A stretch of DNA of 64,000 bases, taken from NCBI GenBank assembly GCA_030704615.1, contig CM060734.1:2916001-2980000 (forward strand). Reading direction: 5' to 3'. A model generated the notes under the pieces. That model was not told the DNA's origin and made no database searches. It saw nothing but the letters and a program-made list of their open reading frames with translations. Below, in pieces: positions 1 to 11,999 of the stretch. Every line of letters starts with the position of its first letter. Position 1 is the stretch's first letter. The DNA comes from Takakia lepidozioides. Lineage: Eukaryota; Streptophyta; Takakiopsida; Takakiales; Takakiaceae. Made by a program: the position numbers and the translations under genes.

Positions 1-11
1 CTCGCGAAAAG

Positions 12-681
12 ATGGTGGGTGGAAAAAAGATATTGCATCGGTCCTTTGCCGTTGGGAAGATAGCGGTACGAATAAATGGCGGCGTTCATTATGATCAGAG
101 TATGTTCCAGGACCAATTTACGGGAGGTTGTTGGCATTCAATGCTACAAAGGTTGTACGACAACAACAAGAATGAGAGAGTCACATTAGCCCATGTAGTA
201 CTTCTGCACACGAAGTTGGTTGCAGTGTGTCCCGAGTTTGCAAAGGACAGTGAGGCATGTCGAGAAAAGTGACAGACTATTTACAAAGACTACAAGGAGG
301 ATAAAGCTCTCAATGGAAGTTGTGGAAATGACAGGTCTGATAAGTGCAAATGGTTCGATTTGATAGATCAATATATGCACGATCAAGCCAATGTCGTTAC
401 TCATGCACACGGATGTGCTCATGAGCCAGAGGTTTGAATGCCACTGTGGTATTTGATGAGGTAACAGTGAAGATGGAAGATAGTAACAAAGTCAATTATG
501 ATAAATTGTATGAGAGAAGTCTGAGAAGAAGAAAAAAGAGGACCAGCTCCTACTTGGTTTGAACGAGGTCCGTGAAAGCGGTAGGAAAATGAGAGAAACT
601 ATGAAAGCTACCGAGGATGCGAAACTAGAATTACTTAGAGATATGCACGGTACTATGGCTAAACTAGCAGAAAAGCTGTGA
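12..681 (+). pseudogene. Myb/SANT-like DNA-binding ORF of a PIF/Harbinger element (broken)
   Basis: An open frame starts at 12 and meets TGA at 270-272, then continues in the same frame to about 439 and recovers further on to 681. The product reads like the trihelix/Myb-like second protein of plant PIF/Harbinger transposons: a WxxM..LYDNNKN stretch, then KCKWFDLIDQYMHDQANVVTH, then a charged coiled tail ending in KLELLRDMHGTMAKLAEKL. In these elements the protein binds the ends and partners the DDE transposase. The transposase lies just downstream on the opposite strand (928-1777), the tail-to-tail arrangement usual for the family. In-frame stops make it non-functional. The left side of the element is outside the window. 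Confidence 0.6.
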
Positions 682-927
682 TAGCAAACGGCTCACACAA
701 TTTCACTCATGCTATTCTATCAATTTCCTCTTCTTGGCATTAAACAATGACTTTGCAATACTATTCCTCCTCTTAGCCAATTGTTTGGGTGTCTTGCCAT
801 GATTTTGCATTTTCACTTGAAATATGTCGTTCGCGGAAATTTTCCTCAATCGCTCCACATAATCTGCCACATTTCTATGAACTCCTTGAAGATCATCCCT
901 CTCCTTTGTGGTTTGTCGTAGTAGGGT

Positions 928-1777
928 TCAATTTTGTAGGGAGTCAGGCACTTCCTCTTCAGCCTCCGTAATCCACTGCTGTTCAAAAAAGTCTCCATGT
1001 AATGTACATATGTTGTGCAGAATTATGCATGCTGCTACAAAGTCAGGGACATGCTGGAATGAGATATCCATTCTTTTCATTAATAATCGCCAATGCCCTT
1101 TCAATAAACCAAAGCTTCTTTCCACACACATGCGGATTGAGCTTTGTACATAATTCCAGAAGTATTTCTCTTGGGTAAGCCCATCCTTATGTCCTTTGAA
1201 GGGTGAAAACATCCAAGGACGAGCTGGATAATCTGCATCCCCTACCAATGCATAAGGTGTGAGACGTCCAGCTTCACAAAATTGCCCTATGGCCAAACGG
1301 GACCAGAGATTCACATCGTGCATGCTACCTGCCGTAATCCCAGAACACACATTTGCTAGTAACAACACCCTGTAGCAACACGCTATAAAATCCTTTTTTA
1401 TTGTAATAATCAACTGCGTGCAATTGAGGAGCAATAATTGGTATATGTGATCCATCGATGGCGCCTACAACAAAAGGTATACCATGTAATCTCTCAAAGT
1501 CAGTAGCTATTTTCTTTCATAGCCGAAGTGGAAGGCCGCTTCACATTTTTTTTTTTTAAAGACTGTTTCATAGCATGCACAAAATCTACACATATCTTCT
1601 GAGAAGTTGATACTCCCACACCATATAGATCAGCAATCATTTGTATTCCATTTCCGGTAGCTAAGCGTGAAATGACAAGTGCTACTCTAGTTTCAAGTGG
1701 AATAGCAGCTCACATGTTAGTATCTAGACGATTCAAATAAGGAGCAACTTCCGAACAAATAAAATCAAATGTTCTCC
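928..1777 (-). pseudogene. PIF/Harbinger DDE transposase (DDE_Tnp_4-like), degenerate
   Basis: Read on the minus strand, the segment contains PLETRVALVISRLATGNG followed by a helix-turn-helix-like stretch (YGVGVSTSQKICVDFVHAM), then a broken region whose DNA still encodes GAIDGSHI (first catalytic Asp). Next come GSMHDVNLW (second Asp region), YALVGDADYP..PWMFSPFKG and VERSFGLLKGHWRLL (catalytic Glu), then a helical LHNIC tail. These are hallmark blocks of the Harbinger nuclease. The 928-1455 part is open; the N-terminal part carries stops and frame changes. It converges with the Myb/SANT ORF at 12-681. A gypsy fragment abuts its 5' side near 1778. Confidence 0.75.
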
Positions 1778-1778
1778 T

Positions 1779-3603
1779 TTACATTCTCATCCTGGCCTTA
1801 AATTTCTCTCTTGTAAGGCCCAAGCCTACAATTGCCGCTCTCCCCAACATCAATGGTTGAGTTCCCGAGTCCAACAAGACTCGTAGTGGCCTATACCTCC
1901 TCCCGGTTGGGCCACCCAACTGAAACACTCTATCCTGATTGTCCACCACGACTACCCCAGGAGTCATCATTTTGCGCTCAATGGCTGGCCTAGCTGGCAA
2001 CTCCTGCAACCGTGCAGCTGCCGCTTGCCATGGCGCAACTGTGGCTAACTTCACTCTTGAATCTAAGGCATCCATAGACTGCACCTTATCTACTATCCCT
2101 GCAGATAGTGCCAATGCATCACCACTCTCACAGAGTCTAGCTGCTAGTCTAAACACAGCAGCTGGCCGAATCCCCGGCATTGCAATGGTCATTGCAGAAA
2201 ACAATGGAGCTTGGCAAACCGCCGTAGCCCCCCCCAATAATGTACTGGCTGCACCTTGTTTTGCAGCACCACCCATTGGCATTTCCTGAGCCACACAAAC
2301 TCTCCCCAATGACACTCGTGGCTCTACCTCTGACACACTTGGGCGAGCGGGTGCCATTGATGATGTAGTTGGCACTGTCTCAGCCAATATAAAGGACCGT
2401 GGAAGCCTTGTCTGACGACTTGCTTCCCCCCTTTGTGGATCAAAATCCACATCTGCTCCTATTGGCTCAGGAGCACACGTTGCTGCTCAAGTGACAGCAA
2501 CACCAGAGTCCAGTACATGCAATGGCCCTGCAAGTGCGGCTCCACACATGAAGCCCATACCAATTTGGTCTTCCCTAGGCATAGGAGGTTGTGCAGGGGG
2601 AGCTTGAACCTCAGGCCCTTGTAACAGTGAGTAGGCCATGGCAGCAAGACTTGCTCTAGCTAGGCAAGTCTATCCACCATGCCTTGGTCATGATCTTGAC
2701 CCTGACCATGTGCTCCATGGTACGACCCCCACCACGACCTCTGCCTCATCTACCTCTCTGGACTACATTGCCTCGTCTTGGGCCACCATTGTTCCCTTGG
2801 AACTGGCCTGGTCGTAGCTCAGGATGCAAGTCATAACAGTGGGCCTCCTCATGCCCGTAGTTGCCACAATGCCCACATTATAATTGGGGCTGTGTGCTGT
2901 GTCGGCCCTTTGCCTCTCTCCGGGCAATCCTTCTTGACATGAGGTCCTCCACAATCCCAACATGACACACTCGTCTGTTGCTGGCCTGAGAATGAAGGAA
3001 GAGACCTTTGCATCTGAGATCCTCTCTCATGACCTTCCCTGGGCTTCGTATGAGCCCCCTTGTTGCCTTGAGCACGTTGGGGAGTTGGTTGTTGTTGGCT
3101 AAGAGCCCCACTTCGTTGTGTCTCTTGCCAAACCCCACTATAACCACCCGCTCCTCCACCATGTTGAGCTCTATCCGCTCGGCTAGCAAGAACACATTTG
3201 CTAGGGTGGGTTGGGCCACTTGTAGGAGAGTTGCATCCCGCACCCTTCTCCTCAGTTCCTTGTCCAATATGCCATACTAGAATTGAACTGCTTGAACCCC
3301 TTGGGTTACAGTTATCAAGCGCCTCATGCAAGTGTAAGCCTCCCTCAAACTCTCAGTAGGCTTTCGTTGGAACTCTTGCAAGCTCCACAACTTCTCTGTT
3401 CTCACCCCCTGGTAGTTCCTTCTCACCGCTTGGAAGAACTCCACAATCGGGTTGAAGGCAGGCACAGGTGTTGGTGCAACGGCAGGAGCTGCAATGGATG
3501 TCCCAGCTGACCCTGACTCACTTGTTCCACTGCTACTTGCAGCCGTGCTGTGTAGCGTTGTTGCCGTGGATCTTGCTGTTGCGCCTCTAGTGATAGAGAC
3601 ATA
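1779..3603 (-). pseudogene. Ty3/gypsy gag-protease fragment
   Basis: Minus-strand gag begins near 3603 (MSLSLEAQQQDP), shifts frame near 3480, and continues as a retrotransposon gag core (PIVEFFQAVRRNYQG, ESLREAYTCMRRLITVTQG, KELRRRVRDATLLQ). A CX2CX3HX4C zinc knuckle (CWDCGGPHVKKDC) is encoded near 2930-2970. After a damaged linker, a retropepsin-like segment occupies 1779-2450, with LLDSGTQPLMLG as the catalytic DSG motif. No reverse transcriptase follows, because the Harbinger remnant takes over at about 1778. At the other side it abuts a PPR fragment on the plus strand. It is a truncated, multiply frameshifted fossil. Confidence 0.75.
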
Positions 3604-3630
3604 GTCAGGTGACCAATATTGTCGTTACTC

Positions 3631-4350
3631 CTCAATCTCCGTTGTAATAGGGAGGTCGTGCAACTATTTGAAGGAATGCAAAAGAACGGCTTGAAGCCGA
3701 GCAATATCACCTTTATATGTGTTCTCTCTGCATGCAACCACGCTGGACTGCTGAATGAAGGAAGAAGCTACTTTGATTCCCTGAGTCAAGATCATGGTGT
3801 CACTCCGACAGTAAAGCACTTTGGCTGCATGGTGGACCTTCTTGGACATGAGGGACAGCCGGATGAGGCAGTGGACATGATTAATAAAATGCCCATAAAT
3901 CCTGTGTGTGTGCCTTGCTTGGTGCCTGCAAAATCCATGGCAATGTGGAGATGGCTGAACGTGCAGCAACATCTATCCTCATGTGGGCTGAACAGGATGC
4001 CGCGACTTATGTGTTGCTCTCAAATATCTATGCTGCAGCCGGTAGGTGGGATGATACTGCAAAGGTGAGAAGAATAATGAAGGTCAAAGGGGTTAGAAAC
4101 GAGCCACGTTGCTGCTGCATTGAGGTTGGCAACATGGTATACAGCTTTGTTGTAGATGACAAGTTGCATCCCAGAATTAAAGAAATCCATGCTGAGTTGA
4201 GAAGATTGGCTGGGAAGATGAATGAGGCGGGGTATGTGCCTGACAGGCGCTTTATATTGCATGATGTGGGGGAGGAGGAAATTTTTTTTCTCTTTGCCAC
4301 CACAGTGAGAAGCTGGCCATTGGTTTTGGCATATCCACGGGGAATGATAG
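3631..4350 (+). pseudogene. PPR protein 3' fragment (PLS class, E/E+/DYW start)
   Basis: The first frame encodes a PPR motif (VVQLFEGMQKNGLKPSNITFICVLSACNHAGL and further) and the start of the E region. A frameshift near 3900 moves to a second frame carrying LLGACKIHGNVEMAERAA, then YVLLSNIYAAAGRWDD and the E+ stretch. Near 4300 a third frame supplies HSEKLAIGFG, the N-terminal HxE zinc-ligand motif of the DYW deaminase domain, after which homology ends. PPR-DYW proteins are organellar C-to-U RNA editing factors. At least two frameshifts and the missing CxxC part of DYW show that this copy is dead. No promoter or upstream repeats are present, because gypsy sequence begins at about 3603. Confidence 0.85.
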
Positions 4351-5109
4351 TGGGGTCTACCCAGTATAGATGGGAAGTCAGCCCATAATTGCACTTGACT
4401 GAAGGGGTGATATTGGACGCAAGTTTGGCCGATGGCAACGCAGGGGAGCCTACGTTGGGCCTTAATGTCAGCAAGGGTGTTGGACCCTGGAACAAGGGTC
4501 ATATGTGACGGAGATCCCGATGTGTTCGGGAATGTTGCAGGGTTCATCAATAGTTCAATTGGTAACCCTAAAATGACCAATGTACTGTGGGATGAGCGAC
4601 ATGACGGGGATGTTAGGCTAGCACAATAGATATCAATTTGTTATGACATGTGCATGTACTACGATTCCCGCCGGTTGAGAGTTGTTCGCCTCTTATGAGT
4701 TCTCTGATAAGGCTTGGGATGAGAGAGTCCATCGGGAGTGGAGCGAGTTTGACAAACGTTACAAACGTCACTCCCGCGGCCGCCGAGGAAACTTGTAGTA
4801 GGGAATGGTGATTAGTCATGTACACATATCATGGCCCCTATTGTGGCACCGGTAGAGATTGGTGATTAGGGTTTAGGTTTTAGGCTGAATGTTCCAATGT
4901 ACATATATTTTTTGGATGCAAATGGAGCAATTCCCAACCATTGTATATTAAATGAATTGTGAATGTATTTATAGATCCAAGTACAAGAGCAAATGAGGTC
5001 AGCGAACCCTCCAAGGGGCACGCAGGCCGAACAACAATACTGGTATTGGCCGCGGAGAACAAGGCCCAGACGACCATATTGCCCAAGACGGTGACGAGGT
5101 GAACACAAT
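4351..5109. other. Intergenic stretch, no gene recognised
   Basis: Sequence between the PPR fragment and the CACTA transposase. Short open frames here have no recognisable family. A left CACTA terminus for the downstream transposase would be expected in this stretch or just upstream, but no CACTA-initiated inverted match to the 11931-11963 terminus was found. Confidence 0.4.
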
Positions 5110-8100
5110 ATGGACACTGACGATGTGAGAGCCATGGAGGATTTGTTAATGAACCACTTGGGGGAGGGACAACAAATTGGGGAGGATATGGCTCGCCCGG
5201 CCACATTGGATGAAGATGCCGACCCAAATCCAATGGAAGCCGAGGCAAAAACACCCTTGTATAAAGGAGCAAATGTGAGTCGACTTTCCACTATATTGTT
5301 GTTGCTTAATTTGCAATCCCGGTTTGGCATAAGCAACATTGGCATGTCCGCAATCATGCGCACAATTGCGGACCACATCCTCGCCCCCCATTTGGAGCAT
5401 AAAATGCCACATTCTCGAAAAAAGAGGCAAGACAGGTTCTAGACACAGTGGGGATGGGCTACAAAATTTTCCATGCATGTCCTTGTGATTGCACCTTGCA
5501 AAAAATCTAGATACCGAGATGATGTTCAAGGAAAGAAGATCCCACGAAAGGTACATTTCTCTTATATTCTCTTTCCTACCATTTATATTTATATACATAT
5601 ATACATGTGTCCACCAACTCATATATCATTTTAGGGTGTAGGGTTTAAGAGGTTGTATCATTCCGATATTATTAGGGTATGCATATAGGTTATATGAATC
5701 CTTCAACTAATGTAGACTTTACAAAATATCTACATACAAACCTTTGCAAATATATACCCCTCTCTTACGTACAATATGTGAATCCAAATGACAGAAAGTA
5801 AATATTGATATATGTTGATATTGATATATATGTTGTGTTTGTGGGGGAGGTTAGAAAATGCATTGTTTTCCAGTCATCCCGCGCTTGAAAGCACAATTTC
5901 GGAGTCCATCATTTGCCCAACTCATGAAGTGGCATGCGGAGCATCGGAGCCCTCCCGGAAAGATGTGCGGCCCTCATGATTCGCCGGCATGGAAACACAC
6001 CGAGGAACAATGGCTTTTTTTTAAGGACGATCCAAGACATGTTCGGCTCGGCTTCTCCGCGGATGGTGTAAACCCACATTCAGTCCAGTCAAGTAGCCAT
6101 TCAACATGGCATGTGACTTTGGTTAACTACAACATCCCTCCTTATCTTGCTATCAAGAAGGGTCATATCATGTTGGCTGCCATTGTGCCAGGTGAATAAC
6201 ACAACTGTTTTTTGTTGCTTTAGGATGTACATGGTAGTACAATGTTGAATATATATGGAACTAAGAATATCATTTGTTCTGTTTGAATTTGAAACGATCT
6301 TATATACATTGCAAATAATTTGTGTTGTAGGGAAAAAACAAGTTGCGAATATGGATGTGTATCTGCGTCCATTGGTTGACGAACTCAATATATTATGGAA
6401 TGGAGTTCCAGCTTATGATGCATCGGCAGCCACTGGCCAACGTTCTTTTCTCTTGCGAGGGCTTTTGCTATGGACAATGCACGACTATATTACCTATAAT
6501 ATATATATTCTACCGTATATCATATGTTTGTATGTGCTCGTCATGATTTTTCTTTAGCAATTCATGTTTCTGCTCGGTTCATTGAAATTATACGAGGCGA
6601 CGAATGTTAAATCCCAACTAAATTCATGGTTTTGTGCAAGGCTTTCAGTTTGTTCGAGACTAAGCACAAAGGGGTACGCAACATGTTCATGTTGTGGGCC
6701 GGATAACCTTGATGCAAAGCATTCGAAGAACGTCACGAAAATGATCTATCCCAACTACCGGAAATTTCTTCCTCTCAACCATCCATGGAGAACGAGAGAC
6801 AAGAAATTATTTGATGGGACCGTGGAGAGGAGACCTCCACCCATGCGTCCCCCTGGGTCATTTTGGAAAGCCCGGTGGCAAGAGGTGTTGGATAAAAAAC
6901 GCCGGCTCAAGAGGTGTGGCATGTCCCGGCTCTCAATCTTCTACGAGTTGCCTTATTGGGAGATACAAGTCCGAAATGCATTGGACCATACATATTTCAT
7001 TGAATGTCATGACATATTCATATGAAATTGCACCGAGTTCAGGGTTTATGACAAATTATATGGAAATTTCATGATGTGCAGGATCTGAAAATCCGGATCC
7101 CATGCATATTGAGAAGAATGTGTGCTCATCACTTATTCGTGTACTGGCAAACTTAACCGGGGGGAAAAAACCGCGGCGGTGATTCCCTTGGTGTGAGGCG
7201 AGAGCTCCAAGCCCAAAACCCGTATGCCACGACTATGGCCTGAAGCTGATGGTGTGGACGTGAAACAATGCTCCCAAGTGGAAGTATAGGGCGCCAACTT
7301 GGACTTGGACAAAGGAGGAATACAAGCAAGTGCGGACCACAATACGAGCTATCCGGACCTCGACCGGGTATGACACATCTCTACGCAACAAATTTGAGGA
7401 TGCCACCACTATCCATGGTTTGAAATCTCATGACTACCACAACATTTTGCAAGACATCCTTCCCATTGCAATACGTGGGACACTCCATGAGGGCATTCGA
7501 AAAGCCGTCTATCGACTTGCTGATTTATTCAGTTGGCTTTCTACAAAAGAGATGGACGAGGCGGATTTTCCACGAATGAAGGAGGAGGTGGCTACGGTCT
7601 TGTGTATGTTGGAGATGCATCTTCCCCCTAATTTCTTTGACATCCAAGTGTATTTGGTAGTGCACTTGGTGGAAGAGGCGGAGATTGCCGGACCGGTCCA
7701 TGCTCGGTGGATGTACTTTCTAAAGCGTTACATGAAGGAGGTCAAGGCACACGTGCGGCAAAAGGCACATCCTGAGGGTAGCATGGCGGAGGGTACACAT
7801 TGCAAGAGGCTATGGTGTTATGTATGGAGTACATGAGAAGGGTGGACAAAGAGGCCCCTCCAATGTGGAAGGAAAAGGATGATGTGCGGAACAAGGACAT
7901 GGTTTTGCCCAAAAAATCAAGGAGGGTGAAACTATCGAACACCGAGGTGGAGCAAGCACATGACTTTGTATTGAAGAACACCCCTTGCATAGTGGAGTGG
8001 GAGGCAAAACATGCGGATGAGAATGCACGGCGGTTGGAAGCAAGTACAATTTGGAGACGCACATGTGCGAGGGAATTGTGAGCCTCACAAGGACGGCGCG

Positions 8101-9183
8101 GATCCAGGAGCTCGGCCCCATCGGGGGCGTGTGATTTGCCCACGGAGATGCAGCCATTGAGACCATTTTGCCATTGGCTCCGGAGTGGAGTTGAGGCTGC
8201 GATGGCCGCGGGCGAGGTGGTGCCGCCTTTAGTGCAAGAGCTTGCGAGAGGGCCATCTCAATATGCCATTTCATTCTCCTCAATTTGGATTCATGGTCGT
8301 CATTTCCGCATCCGTTCTCTTGACATGCGTCGGAAGACCACATTTGACTCCGGTTTGTGTGCAACATATTGGCAAGACTCCGTGTCAAGCACCAGGGACA
8401 TTCGACCCGAGAGAAGCAAGCTTGAATATATTGGGGAGCTTGATGTCATTTTGCAACTCGAGTATGATCACCATCGCCCTATTCTTTTCAAGGGGAGGTG
8501 GTTCCAACCCCACATTGCAGGCCCAAATGCAACCCTCTTGCCTGACGAGTGTGGCTTTATGCGGGTCAACACTTCCAGGATCACGCCCTCTACACGCATC
8601 TCCAATGAACCATTTGCATGGCTGAAGGACATGGAACAAGTATTTTTTTCCGAAGACAAGACTAGATCGGGCAATTGGAAGGTGGTTGTGCATGCTAGGC
8701 CAAGAGGGAGACGCATTTACCATGGCGAGGGATCAAACCGTTGGGGGTGGTGATGAGGCCGAAGTGGCCGAAGCGACCGAGGTGGACGAGGTGGCCGAGG
8801 TGGACGATGCGGATGCGGATAGGGGAGATGATGCTTCATGGATAGAGGCAATTGAAGACACTGCCTTGAACAATGTTGGAGGAGATCAAGTGGTTGATGC
8901 GAATATTGCGCCGGAGGAGGAGGACGACAAAGACGAGGATGATGATGAGGATAATGACGAGGATGACGATGACAATGACGATGTACAAGAAGAGAAAGAT
9001 CCAATTGTGCCGCCTCCTATTGACCCTCCGGTCGTGCAAGAGCCATATGAATATATGGATGATGATTCGGCTTCTGATCATGACTCTCTTGAGAGGGGTC
9101 AATATAGTGACTTTGATGAGGACAATAGACAGGAGTTGGAGCTTGATGAGGAAGATGATGTCCCTCCAGATGACATGATGTAG
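5110..9183 (+). pseudogene. CACTA (En/Spm) transposase, TNP2-DUF4218-DUF4216 type, degenerate
   Basis: Several plus-strand segments follow the order of plant CACTA TNP2 proteins. 5110-5560 has N-terminal acidic and helical sequence ending in the cysteine-rich GYKIFHACPCDC motif. 5858-6199 has DPRHVRLGFSADGVNP and VTLVNYNIPPYLAIKKGHIM (TNP2 core). 6350-7125 has further TNP2 blocks (YLRPLVDELNILWNGV, ATCSCCGPDN, PDPMHIEKNVCSSLI). 7330-7836 is DUF4218-like (LPIAIRG, FSWLSTKEMD, VHLVEEAEIAGPVHARWMYFLKRYMK). 8136-8753 is DUF4216-like, and 8760-9183 is a long Asp/Glu-rich tail. The transposase recognises the CACTA termini and subterminal repeats. Segments lie in different frames; some breaks may be introns, others are frameshifts. 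A right terminus with subterminal repeats follows at 10980-11963. Confidence 0.85.
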
Positions 9184-10979
9184 TACCCACGTGACACATT
9201 GTTACAAGGCGAACATGTCAACTACTTCGGAACCAAATTGACCAACCAAATGGATGTCTCCCACCATGATGTACAACAATTTGCCAATATGACAAGAACA
9301 GTTGCAAATTGTTGTATATCATAGTGATAGACGTCTTTTTGGTTAGTCAATATGGTTTTGAAGTACTTGCACTCCAATTTCACCGGCCTCCATTTTATCC
9401 CCATACTGTGAGGGGATGCACATGATGTTTGTGATGACATGTACTAGTACGACTATTAGGGCTGGCACCGAGCTATTTGTATCCTACGAATTCTCGCGAG
9501 ATGCTTGGGACCTCCAGATACAACATGAGTAGGATGTGTGTGACAGAACTAGGGTTGCTTTGAGACCGGGATCGCGTAGAAGGGCATTGTAGATATTCTC
9601 ATGATGCACTTTGGATACATTTGATTAACCGATTGATGTGAATATTTCTTCTTGATGCTCATCTTTTGCGACTTTGCATTGGTGATCTGAACATACTTAA
9701 GCACACGTGGACCAAAGATGAGCTTGAACCAAGTTCATTCAATGGGTCATTCAAGTGATGAACGTAACTACGTGTCGTACAGACGGAAAACAGTGTTTCG
9801 CCTGCACATGATTTTTTTTTTGTTCCATTCTCTAGCCATATGCTTAATGACAGTGTGTGCAATGTGCGTGCAAAATTTCGCAGCAAAAAGAAATCATCTG
9901 GACCCAAAACCATATTTTCTTCCCTCATTTGCACTCCAAGATTAAGTTCTCTTCAACTTCATGCATTTTATTTATTTATTTATTTTTTACGTTAAATATT
10001 GCATTTATTCCAGAATTGAGGGGAAAAAAATAAAACCCCTTTTGCACCATGAGGGCTACACATCCATGCAAAAGATTGGACAAACAAAAAAAAAAATTAA
10101 AAAAAAATTAAAAAAAATAATCTTGGGTCACTATTGCAGAACTCTCTTTGAAGAGTGCATGGCCCTTCATCAAGGTATTCTACAGACATTGGAGTCTCTC
10201 AAATATTGGCCCTTTGGATCTGCTAGTTAATTACAACAAAACAACCAAGGGCCGATCCTTTCCATGTCCGGTCTTCGAGACTCTTCGCGCTTCTACGTTA
10301 TGACACCAATGGCGTGCTAGATGTAAAAAGACATTTAGCAAGGAGACAATCAGTACCTCAGCTTTGTTGGCTATGGTGTACAAAGATCTTTTAACAGAGT
10401 CGACAAAAGCTTGGGCAAAATGTGTTACAGATTGTCACAGGACTCCAAGGCAGGCGCCAGCAATCCATGCATCATTCAGGACGACGTGGGCCTGCCATGG
10501 CGTCATTTGTCAAAGCGACGAGCAGGAACACTGTATTTGGAACGCTCTCCCCCCTCAGCGTTGGAGAGACCTCAGAGCTCCACTCCACGGCCTCGCCGGA
10601 ATTTGAGAGAGACGTGAACTGGAAACACGTCAAGCACCCCGCCACTACTTCCAGGCTAAATTTTCGTTAAGTGTAGTTGTAGATTAGCTCCTCGATAATC
10701 TCAGCTGCAGGCTTAAACTTTTGGAAGTCTCTCGGTCAGGGCTAGGTTGCTGTGAGAGGTTCGCTCTCTTTCAGCACACTGCTGCACTTTAGTAGCAGGC
10801 AATGGATCTCCCTTCACTGACTACAGTGTAGTAGTCCAAAGTCTGAATTCAAAGAACAAAATAGAGCCAAGAATAAAATCATTACGCCCTCAAATCCGCA
10901 ATCCTAGATATTCTAAATCATAATATTTATTTAAAATTCATTAAAATTCTATTTAATCAGAAATGGTTCTATTAGTGAC
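9184..10979. other. 3' region of the CACTA element and mixed repeats
   Basis: No gene is supported. 9800-9965 resembles 38100-38230 (shared blocks such as GGACCCAAAACCA and TTGCACTCCAA and an ending CTTCATGCA), so both are parts of one repeat family. 10084-10120 is A-rich. At 10129-10160 the sequence CACTATTGCAGAACTCTC occurs; its reverse complement is at about 37212-37236. 10850-10890 resembles 37320-37355 (GAACAAAAT.GAGCCAA). These matches suggest CACTA-type termini scattered here, but the element boundaries are not resolved. Confidence 0.4.
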
Positions 10980-11930
10980 TCCCTGGGGGTTGCTACTACT
11001 ATCAGCGCCTTCCCTGAGGTTGCTTCAAATCCCCAAACAATAACCCAACGCTGTTGACAGCGACCCCTAGGCCGTCGCTGTCAAACTTTTTTGTCCATAT
11101 TTTTGGGGGTGCTATCAGCGCCTTCTTGGGGGTCGCTTCAACTTCCTAACAATAACCCGACGCTGCTTAACAGCGACCCATGGGGGGTCGCTGTGAGTAT
11201 TTTTGCAAAATATTTTTGGGGTGCTATCAGCGCCTCCCTGGGGGTCGGTACATGTCCCTACACTAATTACCCGACACTGTTTAACAGCGCCCCCCCTAGG
11301 GAGACTGTTGTTGTGTGTTTTTTTTTTTTTTTTTTTTCATGTTTGTGTGGGGTGCTACCAGCGACTCCTTGGGTGTCGGTTCGAGCTCCCAAATATATAT
11401 TGGGGTGCGCGTAGCGACTGCTTAGGGGTCGTAGTCAGCTGTTTAGTTATTTGTTAATAGCGACTGTAGCAAAGTCGGTAGGATACCGTCCATTTAGGGG
11501 TCGGTTACGGGTTTCCTGCTCAAAAATCATTTTAAATTGAGATTAAATAATTAAAAATCAAAATCAGAACTTTAATAATCAAATTTCCGTGTTAAAGCGA
11601 CGCCCAGGACGACGGTAGACAGTGTTAAAAATATATTTGGTTGGCCCGGAGGTCGTTTGGGGGGAAAAAAACCCTAATCTGACCCCAGAGGGGTTGGATG
11701 GGGACCGTCGGCAGGGGCGTCGCAAGAAGAAACCGACTGGAAATCAACCCCGCGGTATTACCGACGCCAGGGGGGTCGGTCCAAATGACTTAGTCATTTT
11801 GGGATCCTCATTTTGTTGGGATTTCAGTATAGCGACCCTTCAGGGGTCGGTATAATACCGACCCCTGAATATCGACCCTCTTGGCATCGCTAATAAGTGG
11901 GGTCGCACGGTGCCGCGCGCGCTGGGCTGT
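10980..11930. repeat. CACTA subterminal repeat array (AGCGACCCC..GGTCGCT)
   Basis: Short motifs built on AGCGACCC and its reverse complement GGGTCGCT recur in direct and inverted orientation. Two units form near-palindromes (CAGCGACCCCTAGGCCGTCG at about 11060 and CAGCGACCCATGGGGGGTCG at about 11170), with degenerate units up to about 11920. CACTA elements carry clustered short motifs inside their ends for binding by element proteins, and this array lies directly inside the terminus at 11931-11963. Confidence 0.6.
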
Positions 11931-11963
11931 GGGCGTCGTAAAACCCCCCTTTTTGCAGTAGTG
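11931..11963 (-). repeat. Right terminal inverted repeat of a CACTA element
   Basis: Read as reverse complement from 11963, the sequence starts CACTACTGCAAAAAGGGGGG and continues to GACGCCC. The CACTA start and adjoining subterminal array identify a CACTA end oriented as the right end of the element that includes the TNP2 remnant. It is closely related to the left-oriented terminus at 30850 (CACTACAGGAAAAGGGGGG..CGACGCCC). No matching left end was found upstream of 5110. Confidence 0.7.
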
Positions 11964-11999
11964 CCGGGACCCCCTACCATCACCAGCATCATTAACAAC

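Noticed and set aside
8686-9178. Overlapping frames rich in basic or histidine residues opposite the acidic tail.
   Set aside because: Shadows of the GAT/GAG-rich sequence that encodes the Asp/Glu tail of the CACTA protein.
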